Under the pieces are notes generated by a model. The model did no database searches. It worked only from the letters and a program-made list of their open reading frames with translations, and was not told where the DNA came from. From NCBI GenBank assembly GCA_041685645.1, contig JAWLFI010000048.1:1-15448 (forward strand): a DNA stretch of 15,448 nt, given 5' to 3'. This DNA is from JAWLFI01 sp041685645. GTDB taxonomy: Bacteria; Bacteroidota; Bacteroidia; Chitinophagales; Saprospiraceae. Shown here piece by piece: positions 7,279-14,870 of this stretch; within the stretch, counting starts at the first letter, position 1, and each line of letters begins with the position of its first letter. The translations under genes and the position numbers were made by a program.

Positions 7279-8214
7279 ATGAACATGGACCTTCGCCTAT
7301 TAGACAGAAGTCAGATTAATCGAACCCGGTGGGATCAGTGCGTACAATCATTCCCTTCAGAGCTGCCCTACGGTTTGAGTTGGTATTTAGATGCCGCTAC
7401 AAATAAACAGTGGAAGGGAATCGTAGATGGAGACTACGAGAAGGTAATGCCTTTACCCATTAAAAATTTCGGAGTCTGGAAACACATTATTCAACCTCCC
7501 TTAAGCCAGCAGCTGGGTATTTTCGGTCATGATGTTTCAGAAAATGACGTGCGTGAAATCCTTCAAAGTATTCCTTCGAAGTATCCCGTAGTTCTCATTC
7601 CAATGAATGAAAATATAGTCGCCACTGAGGTCGAAGGTTGGAAAAGAAAGACCTTGCCCAATTATACGCTCGAGCTATCAAAAAGCTACAAAGAACTTCG
7701 AAAAAGTTATACAAAAAGCCTAAAACACCGCACCAACAAATTTGGGGCAAAGCTCAAAGTAAGGCCTTACCATGACGTGGATCAGCTCCAGCGCAACTTT
7801 CACGAGATTATAGGAAAACGCATTGGATTAAGTCAAAAGCACCTGGATCGGACGAACCGTATTTTACATGCTGCCATTGAAAACGATGCGGGTTTTATGC
7901 TCGAGGTGTCAACCATAGAGGGCCAGTGGATCGGTCAATTGTTTTACTTGCGAACCAACGATCGACTCGTACAAATAAAAGCTATAGCCAATGATTTAGG
8001 ACGGAGCATGTGCGCATTACACGTCGGTATTGATCATGTATTAAAAACCCATGCAGAGCGAGACTTAACCTACGATTTCGAAGGCTCAAAAATACCGGGA
8101 GTTGCCTCGTTTTTCCGAAGTTTTGGAGCTGAGCTAAGACCATACAATCAGTATGTTAAGAAGAGTGTATTACAGATGATACTGGATAAATTTTACGACC
8201 GCATGAGGAGATAA
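7279..8214 (+). CDS. GNAT/FemAB-like acyltransferase-fold protein
   Basis: A 311-residue cytoplasmic protein. The N-terminal half has the pattern of a common Bacteroidota family: LPYGLSWYLDAAT, VMPLPIKNFGVWKHIIQPPL and SQQLGIF. The C-terminal half shows the acyltransferase-like part with GQLFYLRTNDRLVQIKAIA, a Cys-Ala-Leu-His helix, and YDFEGSKIPGVASFFRSFGA, which resembles the end of FemAB/GNAT-type aminoacyl or acetyl transferases. Substrate is unknown. Two in-frame ATGs exist, at 7279 and 7285; neither has a clear RBS, so the start may shift by two codons. Last gene of the plus-strand run. Confidence 0.8.
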   Translation: MNMDLRLLDRSQINRTRWDQCVQSFPSELPYGLSWYLDAATNKQWKGIVDGDYEKVMPLPIKNFGVWKHIIQPPLSQQLGIFGHDVSENDVREILQSIPSKYPVVLIPMNENIVATEVEGWKRKTLPNYTLELSKSYKELRKSYTKSLKHRTNKFGAKLKVRPYHDVDQLQRNFHEIIGKRIGLSQKHLDRTNRILHAAIENDAGFMLEVSTIEGQWIGQLFYLRTNDRLVQIKAIANDLGRSMCALHVGIDHVLKTHAERDLTYDFEGSKIPGVASFFRSFGAELRPYNQYVKKSVLQMILDKFYDRMRR

Positions 8215-8371
8215 AAGCGCTCGTTTGGGGCGGCCAGTGCCCTTAGCAATAAAATATTTAGATACCCGATCTTGAACTTTTTGCCTATATTTCCGATGAT
8301 CATCAGTCACATTGCCAATGCTATTGCACATTTCACTCGCCTTGATCTGAACAAAAATCTAATACGACTTT

Positions 8372-8408
8372 TCAAAACCTATTTAGCGATAATGGCACTA
8401 GGTTTTGA
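8372..8408 (+). terminator. Candidate terminator for the plus-strand run
   Basis: TCAAAACCTA (8372-8381) pairs perfectly with TAGGTTTTGA (8399-8408) around a 17-base loop and is followed on the plus strand by TTTTTC. The stem is AT-rich, hence the modest score. Its 3' arm lies within the last codons of the convergent DoxX gene, whose TAG stop is at 8398-8400. The rest of the gap 8215-8397 shows only a 10-bp palindrome GATGATCATC at 8295-8304. Confidence 0.45.
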
Positions 8409-8817
8409 TTTTTCTTCTATCGAGTAAGCGGCGCACACTGAATCGACCTGAGCCATTAGCCATAATGAGCAAGAGGGCGCCAATAATAGCCAGATTTTTT
8501 ATAAATAACAAAGATTGAAGGCGTCTGAGCTCTCCCGGTTCTACATTCCACCAATCATGAACCACAATAGTCAATGGCAACCAATAACAGAGGAGAAAAA
8601 ATCCGGCCAAACCGGCCCGATATCCAATCAATAACATAAGTCCTCCAAGGACGAGTAAAATCGTGGCACCCACTAAAAACACTTCCGGATTCCAACTCAA
8701 TCCATAGGCTACCATTTTATCCAGATTCAACTGATAGAATATCATATTATCCGCAGCTTCAACGAAGAAAAAGGCGGAAATCAATACGCGTGCGATGAGG
8801 TCCAGTGTATCTTTCAT
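8398..8817 (-). CDS. DoxX family membrane protein
   Basis: A 139-residue protein with four membrane helices (about 5-25, 44-64, 67-87, 104-122). The DoxX pattern is visible: an N-terminal RVLISAFFFVEAADNM stretch, a glycine-bearing second helix LVLGGLMLLIGYRAG, and the loop VHDWWNVEPGELRRLQSLLFIKNLAIIGALLL. The family sits in the cytoplasmic membrane; some members relate to quinone or redox functions, but none is assignable here. It lies 36 bases after the FAD oxidoreductase gene, in the same direction, and also has its own -7 box next to the ATG, so it may be transcribed both ways. The C-terminus is basic. Confidence 0.88.
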   Translation of the reverse strand: MKDTLDLIARVLISAFFFVEAADNMIFYQLNLDKMVAYGLSWNPEVFLVGATILLVLGGLMLLIGYRAGLAGFFLLCYWLPLTIVVHDWWNVEPGELRRLQSLLFIKNLAIIGALLLIMANGSGRFSVRRLLDRRKIKT

Positions 8818-8822
8818 GAAGA

Positions 8823-8830
8823 CAAATATA
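8823..8830 (-). promoter_or_regulatory. -7 box immediately before the DoxX gene
   Basis: Minus-strand TATATTTG, preceded by TTGC and followed by exactly five bases (TCTTC) before the ATG at 8817. An exact TAnnTTTG match in the 36-base gap after the FAD gene; predicts a leaderless or nearly leaderless transcript. No good -33 box. Confidence 0.45.
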
Positions 8831-8853
8831 GCAATCTTAGATAGACAGGCGAT

Positions 8854-10416
8854 TTAAAGTTCACTCTGCCAGCGATGGACTGCCCGAGCCACATTTTGAC
8901 CGTCGAGGGCAGCTGAGATAATCCCTCCGGCATACCCGGCGCCTTCCCCACAGGGAAATAAACCCTTGATTTCGGTATGCATATAGGTCTTTTTATCGCG
9001 GGGGATGCGAACGGGGCTGCTGGTCCGGCTCTCGGTAGCGATAGCCACCGCCTCATCGGTCAAAAAGCCTTTCATTTTTTTATCAAAATGCGGGAGGGCT
9101 TTAATAATCCGATTCAATACCAGCGGCGGAATGATTTCCGACAAAGAGGAACTCACTAAACCGGGAATGTATGAATGAGCAGGCAGACTAGTAGAAACTT
9201 TATTCCGGAGCAGGTCAGTTAATCGCTGAGCGGGAGCTTTCTGGCTACCGTCTCCGGATTGAAATACTTTTTGCTCCACTTCTGCTTGAAAACGCAAACC
9301 AGAAAACACATTCGGGCCGCTGGAAGAGGCCACATCTTTTAATTCCAATCCCACCACTATTCCGGAATTGGCAAATGGGGAGTTCCGCTTGGACAGAGAC
9401 ATACCGTTGGTCACTATTTCACCCGGCGCAGTCGCTGCCGGCACTACGAGTCCTCCGGGGCACATGCAAAAGGAATAAACTCCTCTCCCATCCACTTGCT
9501 CCACTAGTTTATAGGAAGCTGCGGGCAGTCCGGGTTCGCGTGACCGTTGATTGAACTGAATATCATCTATGATTTCCTGAGGGTGCTCCACCCGAACCCC
9601 CAGGGCAAATGGCTTTGCCTCCATTCTAACTTTTCTCTTATACAAAAGATGGTAAATATCCCGTGCAGAGTGTCCGGTTGACAAAATAAGGGGAGCAGAA
9701 AGGTCCCACCACTCCGTTTCATTGATTTGAATGCGTTGTATTGCGCCTGATCGGATCTCCAAATCTGTCAATTTGGAATTGAAGTGGATTTCACCCCCGT
9801 GATTCAATATGCTTTCTCTTATGGCTGCTACAATTTTAGGAAGCTTATTAGAGCCAATATGAGGTTGAGCATCGATCAGTATGTCAGTATTTGCACCGTG
9901 TTCCACAAGCAGCTTCATCGCTCTATATATATTCCCTCGCTTATGAGAGCGGGTGTACAGCTTTCCATCCGAATAAGTTCCGGCACCGCCCTCTCCAAAA
10001 CAGTAATTTGAATTTGGGTTTACTTCGTGAAACTGTTGGATGGCTCTTAGGTCTTTCCGTCTTTCTCTGGCATCCTTTCCCCGTTCAATGATGATGGGCT
10101 TTAACCCGAGCGTAAGACATTCCAGAGCAGCGAAATATCCGGCCGGGCCCGCTCCAACGATAAAAACAGGAGAGGCATTCCGCACGTCCCGAAAGGAGTC
10201 AGAAAAATTTGGGGCTTCCTCCCATTCATTTTTTTCGAAGAATTTAACCAATACGCGAAATACCGGTCGTCGGCCTCTTCCGTCCAATGACCTTCTGTAG
10301 ATTTGGGGAATAATATTCTCATTGCCCTCTTCACCTGCCTTTCTCATGGCCTGGTGAAGTATTTTCTTTTCGTCCCAGGCTTCTTCGGGATAAACTTTTA
10401 GCTCCAGACTTTTCAC
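8854..10416 (-). CDS. FAD-dependent oxidoreductase (COG2509-type)
   Basis: A 520-residue flavoprotein. After an 80-residue N-terminal domain comes the dinucleotide fold FIVGAGPAGYFAALE (G88, G90, G93) ending at E111, then NYCFGEGGAGTYSDGKLYTR around residue 145, ILSTGHSARD, the cysteine-bearing YSFCMCPGGLVVPAA, NGMSLSKRNSPFANSGIVV, and the C-terminal FAD contact PCGEGAGYAGGIISAALDG. This set marks the uncharacterised FAD-dependent dehydrogenases related to flavin reductases and oxidases; the substrate is not known. The start is GTG at 10416, overlapping the TGA of kdsA as GTGA, so translation is likely coupled. The N-terminal sequence KSLELKVYPEEAWDE supports this start. Confidence 0.9.
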   Translation of the reverse strand: MKSLELKVYPEEAWDEKKILHQAMRKAGEEGNENIIPQIYRRSLDGRGRRPVFRVLVKFFEKNEWEEAPNFSDSFRDVRNASPVFIVGAGPAGYFAALECLTLGLKPIIIERGKDARERRKDLRAIQQFHEVNPNSNYCFGEGGAGTYSDGKLYTRSHKRGNIYRAMKLLVEHGANTDILIDAQPHIGSNKLPKIVAAIRESILNHGGEIHFNSKLTDLEIRSGAIQRIQINETEWWDLSAPLILSTGHSARDIYHLLYKRKVRMEAKPFALGVRVEHPQEIIDDIQFNQRSREPGLPAASYKLVEQVDGRGVYSFCMCPGGLVVPAATAPGEIVTNGMSLSKRNSPFANSGIVVGLELKDVASSSGPNVFSGLRFQAEVEQKVFQSGDGSQKAPAQRLTDLLRNKVSTSLPAHSYIPGLVSSSLSEIIPPLVLNRIIKALPHFDKKMKGFLTDEAVAIATESRTSSPVRIPRDKKTYMHTEIKGLFPCGEGAGYAGGIISAALDGQNVARAVHRWQSEL

Positions 10417-11240
10417 AATGCTTTGGAAGCTTTTGAATGCACGAGTTCATAGATATCCTTCGATATATTCAGTATAGATTCCAATCGATCTAATGGCAAC
10501 ATATTTGCTGCATCTGACTTTGCTTCTTCCGGGCGATAATGGGTTTCAATAAACAACCCTCTGGCACCTGTCGCTACAGCAGCTCGAGCCATCGTTGCTA
10601 TGAGCTCCGGGCGTCCGCCCGTTACTCCGTGAGACTGATTGGGCTGCTGTAATGAATGGGTGCAATCCATGACAACCGTTGCCCCAAAACTATTCATTTG
10701 AGGAATAGACCGAAAATCTACAACCAAATCCTGATAGCCGAAAGTAGTTCCTCTTTCTGTCAACCAGACCTGGTTATTCCCACTTTCCAATATTTTATCC
10801 CGAGCAAATTTCATACTCTCGGGACTCATAAACTGCCCTTTCTTTACATTGACAACTTTCCCGCTAGATGCCGCCGCTTGAAGTAGCTCCGTTTGTCGGC
10901 ATAAAAAGGCTGGAATTTGCAATACATCAGCATAGTGTTGAACCGTGTTCACTTCAATACTTTCATGAATATCCGTTGTTATCGGTACGCCAAAATCGTC
11001 TCCGATTTTCTTTAAAATATTGAGCGCTTTCTCGTCTCCGATCCCAGTGAATGAGTCTAATTTAGAACGATTGGCCTTCCTGTATGACCCCTTAAAAACC
11101 CATGGGATATCCAATTTTTTACAAATCTTATCGATTCGCTCTGCAATCTTAACGGCCATAGCCTCTCCCTCAATAGCACAGGGGCCTGCAATGAGAAAAA
11201 AGGAGTTCGAACTGAGAATCTTATCCAACATCGGCTTCAT
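10413..11240 (-). CDS. kdsA: 3-deoxy-8-phosphooctulonate synthase (Kdo-8-P synthase)
   Basis: A 275-residue enzyme joining phosphoenolpyruvate and arabinose 5-phosphate to give Kdo 8-phosphate, for the lipopolysaccharide inner core. Signatures: FLIAGPCAIE, FKGSYRKANRSKLDSF, ITTDIHE, PAFLCRQTELLQAA, VNVKKGQFMSPE, DCTHSLQQPN and FIETHYRPEEAKSDAANMLPL. It looks like the metal-dependent class: the four ligands known from Aquifex aeolicus (Cys11, His185, Glu222, Asp233) match C21, H195, E232 and D243 with identical spacing, whereas the metal-independent E. coli enzyme has Asn in place of the Cys. It starts 14 bases after the SPOR-protein gene and overlaps the FAD gene, so it is the second gene of the operon. 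Confidence 0.97.
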   Translation of the reverse strand: MKPMLDKILSSNSFFLIAGPCAIEGEAMAVKIAERIDKICKKLDIPWVFKGSYRKANRSKLDSFTGIGDEKALNILKKIGDDFGVPITTDIHESIEVNTVQHYADVLQIPAFLCRQTELLQAAASSGKVVNVKKGQFMSPESMKFARDKILESGNNQVWLTERGTTFGYQDLVVDFRSIPQMNSFGATVVMDCTHSLQQPNQSHGVTGGRPELIATMARAAVATGARGLFIETHYRPEEAKSDAANMLPLDRLESILNISKDIYELVHSKASKAL

Positions 11241-11254
11241 AAGTATATATTTAT

Positions 11255-12376
11255 TTACTCGTTCAGAATCCAGGCACCGGCTTCAATTTCCTTGCGAACT
11301 TCCCTCAATTCCTTTAATATTTTACTTGGTTCGCAATGAGTATAGAGCCCCACTCTGGTCAATTGCCCAGCATTCTGTGTAAACACTGTGTAGTTCGATT
11401 TTGATAAGTAATCCTTCATTTGTCGGGTATTCCTTTCATTGCTAAAGGCACCTACGATAATTACACAGGATAGATTCTCATCTTCAGATGACTCTTCCAG
11501 CCCGGTGGCCGCATCATCTGCTTTTGAGTCCTCTCGTGGTTCATTATCGAATGAAGAATAATCAGGTTCAACCTCTTCAGTGGGTTCATCCTCCACTGCA
11601 GTTGTTTCCTGTTTCGAATCGCTTTTGACTCTGTGAGAGAGTTCGAATGAAGGGGAAGAATCACTTTCACTGGCCGTGTCTGCCGTGAGGGTGTAGGATT
11701 CTTTTAATTTATCCGGGTGAACATTCACCCGATTTGTCGATGCAGGAATGTCATCCATAGTCAATTGCTCCTGAGAGGAAGAGTACCAGTAAACACCTGC
11801 GGCAATGAGAAAAGCTAGACCAAGCGCAACAAGAACAAGTAAAAGAATTGTTAGCGTAGAGGTCTTTTTCTTTTTTCGAGCTGCAGGTGAAACTACTTTC
11901 TCTCCAGATTCCCCGGCGGGAGAATCCGCATCATTTGCGACAGCCGTGGTATCTGCAACTGGAGTGATGGGATAGGGAAGAGTTATTTCCGGCAAGTCAT
12001 TCAATAAAGACCAGGAAGCCGGTGATGCGGATTCCCAAACGACTCCTTCGCTCGATTGTCGGAAAACACCTAAGCGGCCCAAATCCCAAAAACCGCTTTC
12101 CTTTTTACTTAATGCCAGCTCATCAATCTTTTGAGCCAAAAGAGATGAGTCAATTTGTTCTGAAAAAACGAATTGTTGAAGCTCTTTTTCCAACTCATTT
12201 TTACTAATATCAGGTAGGTCGAGAAAGGAGATTTCCTCAGAGGGCGGATGGATTTTGGCACTGTCCTGACGAATGCTAGCGGATGTGCTGTGGACATTTA
12301 ATATGCCCCAGTGAGGCAGGACAAACCGTCCTTTCAGCAGTAAACACTTTTCTATAATAGACTCTAAGGGCTTCAT
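11255..12376 (-). CDS. HU-like (CCDC81-type) and SPOR domain membrane protein
   Basis: A 373-residue protein, using the ATG at 12376. The frame stays open to 12520, but those 48 codons lie upstream of the -7 box and break the usual domain start, so I leave them out. N-terminal region (residues 1-75) resembles the bacterial HU-like domain of CCDC81 type: IIEKCLLLKGRFVLPHWGIL, followed by a second part with DLGRLGVFRQ. Then a basic stop (RKKKK), one membrane helix at about 173-198, a long acidic Ser/Glu/Asp-rich linker, and a C-terminal SPOR domain (about 302-373, VIIVGAFSNERNTRQMKDYL). SPOR domains bind denuded peptidoglycan, so the protein would link a cytoplasmic HU-like domain to the cell wall. 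First gene of the operon with kdsA. Confidence 0.85.
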   Translation of the reverse strand: MKPLESIIEKCLLLKGRFVLPHWGILNVHSTSASIRQDSAKIHPPSEEISFLDLPDISKNELEKELQQFVFSEQIDSSLLAQKIDELALSKKESGFWDLGRLGVFRQSSEGVVWESASPASWSLLNDLPEITLPYPITPVADTTAVANDADSPAGESGEKVVSPAARKKKKTSTLTILLLVLVALGLAFLIAAGVYWYSSSQEQLTMDDIPASTNRVNVHPDKLKESYTLTADTASESDSSPSFELSHRVKSDSKQETTAVEDEPTEEVEPDYSSFDNEPREDSKADDAATGLEESSEDENLSCVIIVGAFSNERNTRQMKDYLSKSNYTVFTQNAGQLTRVGLYTHCEPSKILKELREVRKEIEAGAWILNE

Positions 12377-12381
12377 AAGCA

Positions 12382-12389
12382 CAAAAGTA
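12382..12389 (-). promoter_or_regulatory. -7 box immediately before the SPOR-protein gene
   Basis: Minus-strand TACTTTTG, preceded by TTTTTGC and followed by five bases (TGCTT) before the ATG at 12376. It supports that ATG over the upstream in-frame one and predicts a leaderless or nearly leaderless mRNA for the four-gene operon. Confidence 0.5.
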
Positions 12390-12434
12390 GCAAAAAGCCT
12401 ACCAAAAATGGGCTGATAAAGAAAAGGCTTTTGC
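12390..12434 (-). repeat. Inverted repeat upstream of the SPOR operon promoter
   Basis: GCAAAAAGCC (12390-12399) and GGCTTTTGC (12426-12434) form a near-perfect inverted repeat (one extra A) separated by 26 bases. It directly abuts the -7 box and covers the region where a -33 box would lie, so it could be a regulator binding site. Chance occurrence in AT-rich DNA is possible. Confidence 0.3.
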
Positions 12435-12537
12435 GAAATATATAAAGCGAATGTAATAAATGGTATATATCCGCCTAAAAACATTGCCGGAAGCATTTGT
12501 TTCTTTCCACTGACAAACAAAATCGCATCATTCGGCT

Positions 12538-12545
12538 TATATTAG
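12538..12545 (+). promoter_or_regulatory. Weak candidate -7 box of hemL
   Basis: TATATTAG, one mismatch to TAnnTTTG, 18 bases before the ATG at 12564. The following leader is A-rich (CACTAAAAATAAATCTAT). It is the best match in the 187-base gap shared with the divergent SPOR operon. Confidence 0.3.
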
Positions 12546-12563
12546 CACTAAAAATAAATCTAT

Positions 12564-13856
12564 ATGATTGATCGGAAAACGTCTTCGCGTCTTTTTGAAG
12601 AAGCACAGCGATATTTCCCCGGGGGAGTAAACTCTCCCGTGCGAGCCTTTAAATCCGTAGAAGGTCCTCCTTTGTTTATGAAGGAAGGAAAGGGAAGTAA
12701 GATTTTAGATGAGGACGGAAATACCTTTTTAGATTTTTGTTGCAGCTGGGGGCCTTTGATTTTAGGGCACGCCCACCCAAAAATCATTTCTTATTTGCAC
12801 GAGACCTTAGATCGAGGTACATCTTTCGGGACGCCTTCCCGCCTGGGGAATCAATTGGGGAAATTGATCACGACAAACCACAACTACATTGATCAAATCC
12901 GCTTTGTCAGTTCTGGTACTGAGGCTGTAATGTCAGCAGTCCGGCTGGCTCGGGGAATCAGTGGAAAAAACCACATCGTCAAATTTGAAGGTTGTTATCA
13001 CGGTCACGTCGATTCACTTATGGTCAAAGCGGGTTCGGGGCTAGTGACCTTTGGAACCAGCACCTCTGCCGGAGTCCCCAAAGAATTAGCAGATCTCACC
13101 CTGGTCCTGCCATTGGATGATGAAGAGGCACTGGATCAGTGCCTCAAAACATATGCCGACCGAATTGCCGCTGTAATTATCGAGCCTATACCTGCCAACA
13201 ATGGCCTACTTATTCAGCGATCCGAATTTCTGCAATATCTAAGAAAAAAATGCACTGAGCATGGGGTTCTCCTAATTTTTGATGAGGTGATTTCCGGTTT
13301 TAGAATTGGTTTTGAGGGAGCTGCCGGATATTACAATATTCAACCTGACCTCATCACCTATGGAAAAATTATTGGCGGTGGGATGCCCGTAGGAGCATTT
13401 GCAGGTCCAAGAAAATACATGAAACACATAGCTCCGGAAGGTCCGGTGTATCAGGCCGGAACTTTATCAGCGAATCCCATGGCGATGGCCGCGGGATACG
13501 CCACTTTGAAGGAGTTGTTAGAAGATGGTTTTTACACACAATTGGAGAGTCGCACCCAACAACTCACTCACCGTTTGCAGGAGCACATAGATGAGAAAGG
13601 TTATGAAGCCGGATTACAACAAATAGGATCTATTTTTTGGCTCCGCTTTTCAAGGAATATTATAAGGAGGTCGGATCAAATCGATGCTTCAAAGATGGAT
13701 TTATTCAAGCACCTGCATTCTAAATTGTTGCACAATTTGGTATACCTGGGTCCTTCCGGCTATGAAGTGGGTTTTGTTTCTTCGGCCCATTCCGAAGAGG
13801 ATATGCAAGTAGCTATTGAGAAAATGTGTGCTGCACTAGATGAGGTAATGACATAA
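12564..13856 (+). CDS. hemL: Glutamate-1-semialdehyde 2,1-aminomutase
   Basis: A 430-residue PLP enzyme that converts glutamate-1-semialdehyde to 5-aminolevulinate, the second step of the C5 route to heme. Signatures: PGGVNSPVRAFKSV at residues 19-32, WGPLILGHAHP, VSSGTEAVMSAVRLAR, GCYHGHVDSLMVKAGSG, AAVIIEPIPANNGL, LIFDEVISGFR, and the PLP lysine K268 in TYGKIIGGGMPVGAF (K265 in E. coli). The end has VGFVSSAHSEEDM. Length is normal and the enzyme looks intact. It is divergent from the SPOR/kdsA operon and is followed after one base by the histidine kinase gene, an unusual partner. No other heme gene lies in the window. Confidence 0.97.
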   Translation: MIDRKTSSRLFEEAQRYFPGGVNSPVRAFKSVEGPPLFMKEGKGSKILDEDGNTFLDFCCSWGPLILGHAHPKIISYLHETLDRGTSFGTPSRLGNQLGKLITTNHNYIDQIRFVSSGTEAVMSAVRLARGISGKNHIVKFEGCYHGHVDSLMVKAGSGLVTFGTSTSAGVPKELADLTLVLPLDDEEALDQCLKTYADRIAAVIIEPIPANNGLLIQRSEFLQYLRKKCTEHGVLLIFDEVISGFRIGFEGAAGYYNIQPDLITYGKIIGGGMPVGAFAGPRKYMKHIAPEGPVYQAGTLSANPMAMAAGYATLKELLEDGFYTQLESRTQQLTHRLQEHIDEKGYEAGLQQIGSIFWLRFSRNIIRRSDQIDASKMDLFKHLHSKLLHNLVYLGPSGYEVGFVSSAHSEEDMQVAIEKMCAALDEVMT

Positions 13857-13857
13857 G

Positions 13858-14865
13858 ATGGTAAAGCAAAATCCTTTGCGCTTAAGATTATTATCCAATG
13901 GTGTAATCGCCTACATGTGTTTAGCTTTTGCCTGGTGGAGTATTCTGCTCTACACAAAAAACGAAGACGCGTATCAAGCCAAGGTGGAAATCCTTCGCCT
14001 GGGCATGGTAGCTGAAGGTACTTATAATAACGAGAAAGCCTTTACCTCCTCCCCTCCTTTTGAAAAACTACAGAAGGAATACAGCAGACAAGAATGGATG
14101 ATTCTGGGAGAAGCTGCCCTCTTTATGCTAAGCATTATTATAGGCGTATGGATTATCAATAACAGCTATAGTCGATTGATTAGAATAGCGGAACACAAGA
14201 GAAATTTTTTGCTATCTATCACTCACGAGCTCAAATCTCCTATTGCTTCAGCCCAACTCGGCCTGCAAACCATCCAAAAGCGAGATTTGAGCAGAGAGCA
14301 AACGGAAATGATTTCTATCAATGCGCAACACGAACTAGACAGATTAAAAAATTTAGTGGATAATTTGCTGCTGGCTTCAAAAGTGGAAGCTAATTACAAG
14401 CCCGTCTTTGAGCTAGAGAACGTAAATACGATGATCCGGAATTATGTGAAAGGAATGAGTCTTGCTTATCCGTCAGTAGATTTTAAATTATCCTTAGATA
14501 GTGAAAATCAAACAGCAGAGGTTGACCGTTCGGGTATTTTCTCAATTTTGAGCAATTTGGTGGAAAACGCAATTAAGTATTCTGAAGGAGATGCTGAGGT
14601 CAACATTAGCACGATAATCCAAGATGAAAAATGGAGCCTTATCGTTGCGGACAAGGGAGTGGGCATCCCCGAAAATGAGAAAGATAGCATATTCAATAAA
14701 TTCTATCGGGTGGGATCTGAGGATACTCGCAAAACAAAAGGCACCGGATTGGGTTTGTATATAATGAAAGAAATGACGAATGCCCATGGCGGGCAAATAG
14801 ATGTTCGCGACAACGATGGTCAAGGCACTATATTTACGGTCAGATTACCCAGGTTTCAAAAGTAA
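13858..14865 (+). CDS. Sensor histidine kinase
   Basis: A 335-residue membrane kinase. Two helices (about 14-32 and 81-100) enclose a short extracytoplasmic part of about 50 residues, too small for a known sensor domain. No HAMP domain is evident, so the phospho-acceptor follows soon after the second helix: H123 in SITHELKSPIASAQLG. The ATPase domain shows the N box LVENAIKYSEGD (N237), the G1 box DKGVGIPENE (D265), the F box FNKFYRV and the G2 box GTGLGLYIMK (295-304). All catalytic motifs are present. The ATG lies one base after the hemL stop, and the response regulator starts five bases after the kinase stop, so the three genes are probably one transcript. The stimulus is unknown. Confidence 0.95.
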   Translation: MVKQNPLRLRLLSNGVIAYMCLAFAWWSILLYTKNEDAYQAKVEILRLGMVAEGTYNNEKAFTSSPPFEKLQKEYSRQEWMILGEAALFMLSIIIGVWIINNSYSRLIRIAEHKRNFLLSITHELKSPIASAQLGLQTIQKRDLSREQTEMISINAQHELDRLKNLVDNLLLASKVEANYKPVFELENVNTMIRNYVKGMSLAYPSVDFKLSLDSENQTAEVDRSGIFSILSNLVENAIKYSEGDAEVNISTIIQDEKWSLIVADKGVGIPENEKDSIFNKFYRVGSEDTRKTKGTGLGLYIMKEMTNAHGGQIDVRDNDGQGTIFTVRLPRFQK

Positions 14866-14870
14866 AGAAT

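Noticed and set aside
8296..8427. Plus-strand 43-codon frame starting ATG at 8296
   Set aside because: It crosses the candidate terminator and the 3' end of the DoxX gene antisense, has no promoter and no familiar sequence.
12377..12520. 48-codon N-terminal extension of the SPOR protein to an ATG at 12520
   Set aside because: The -7 box and inverted repeat lie inside it, and the HU-like domain begins naturally at the ATG at 12376.
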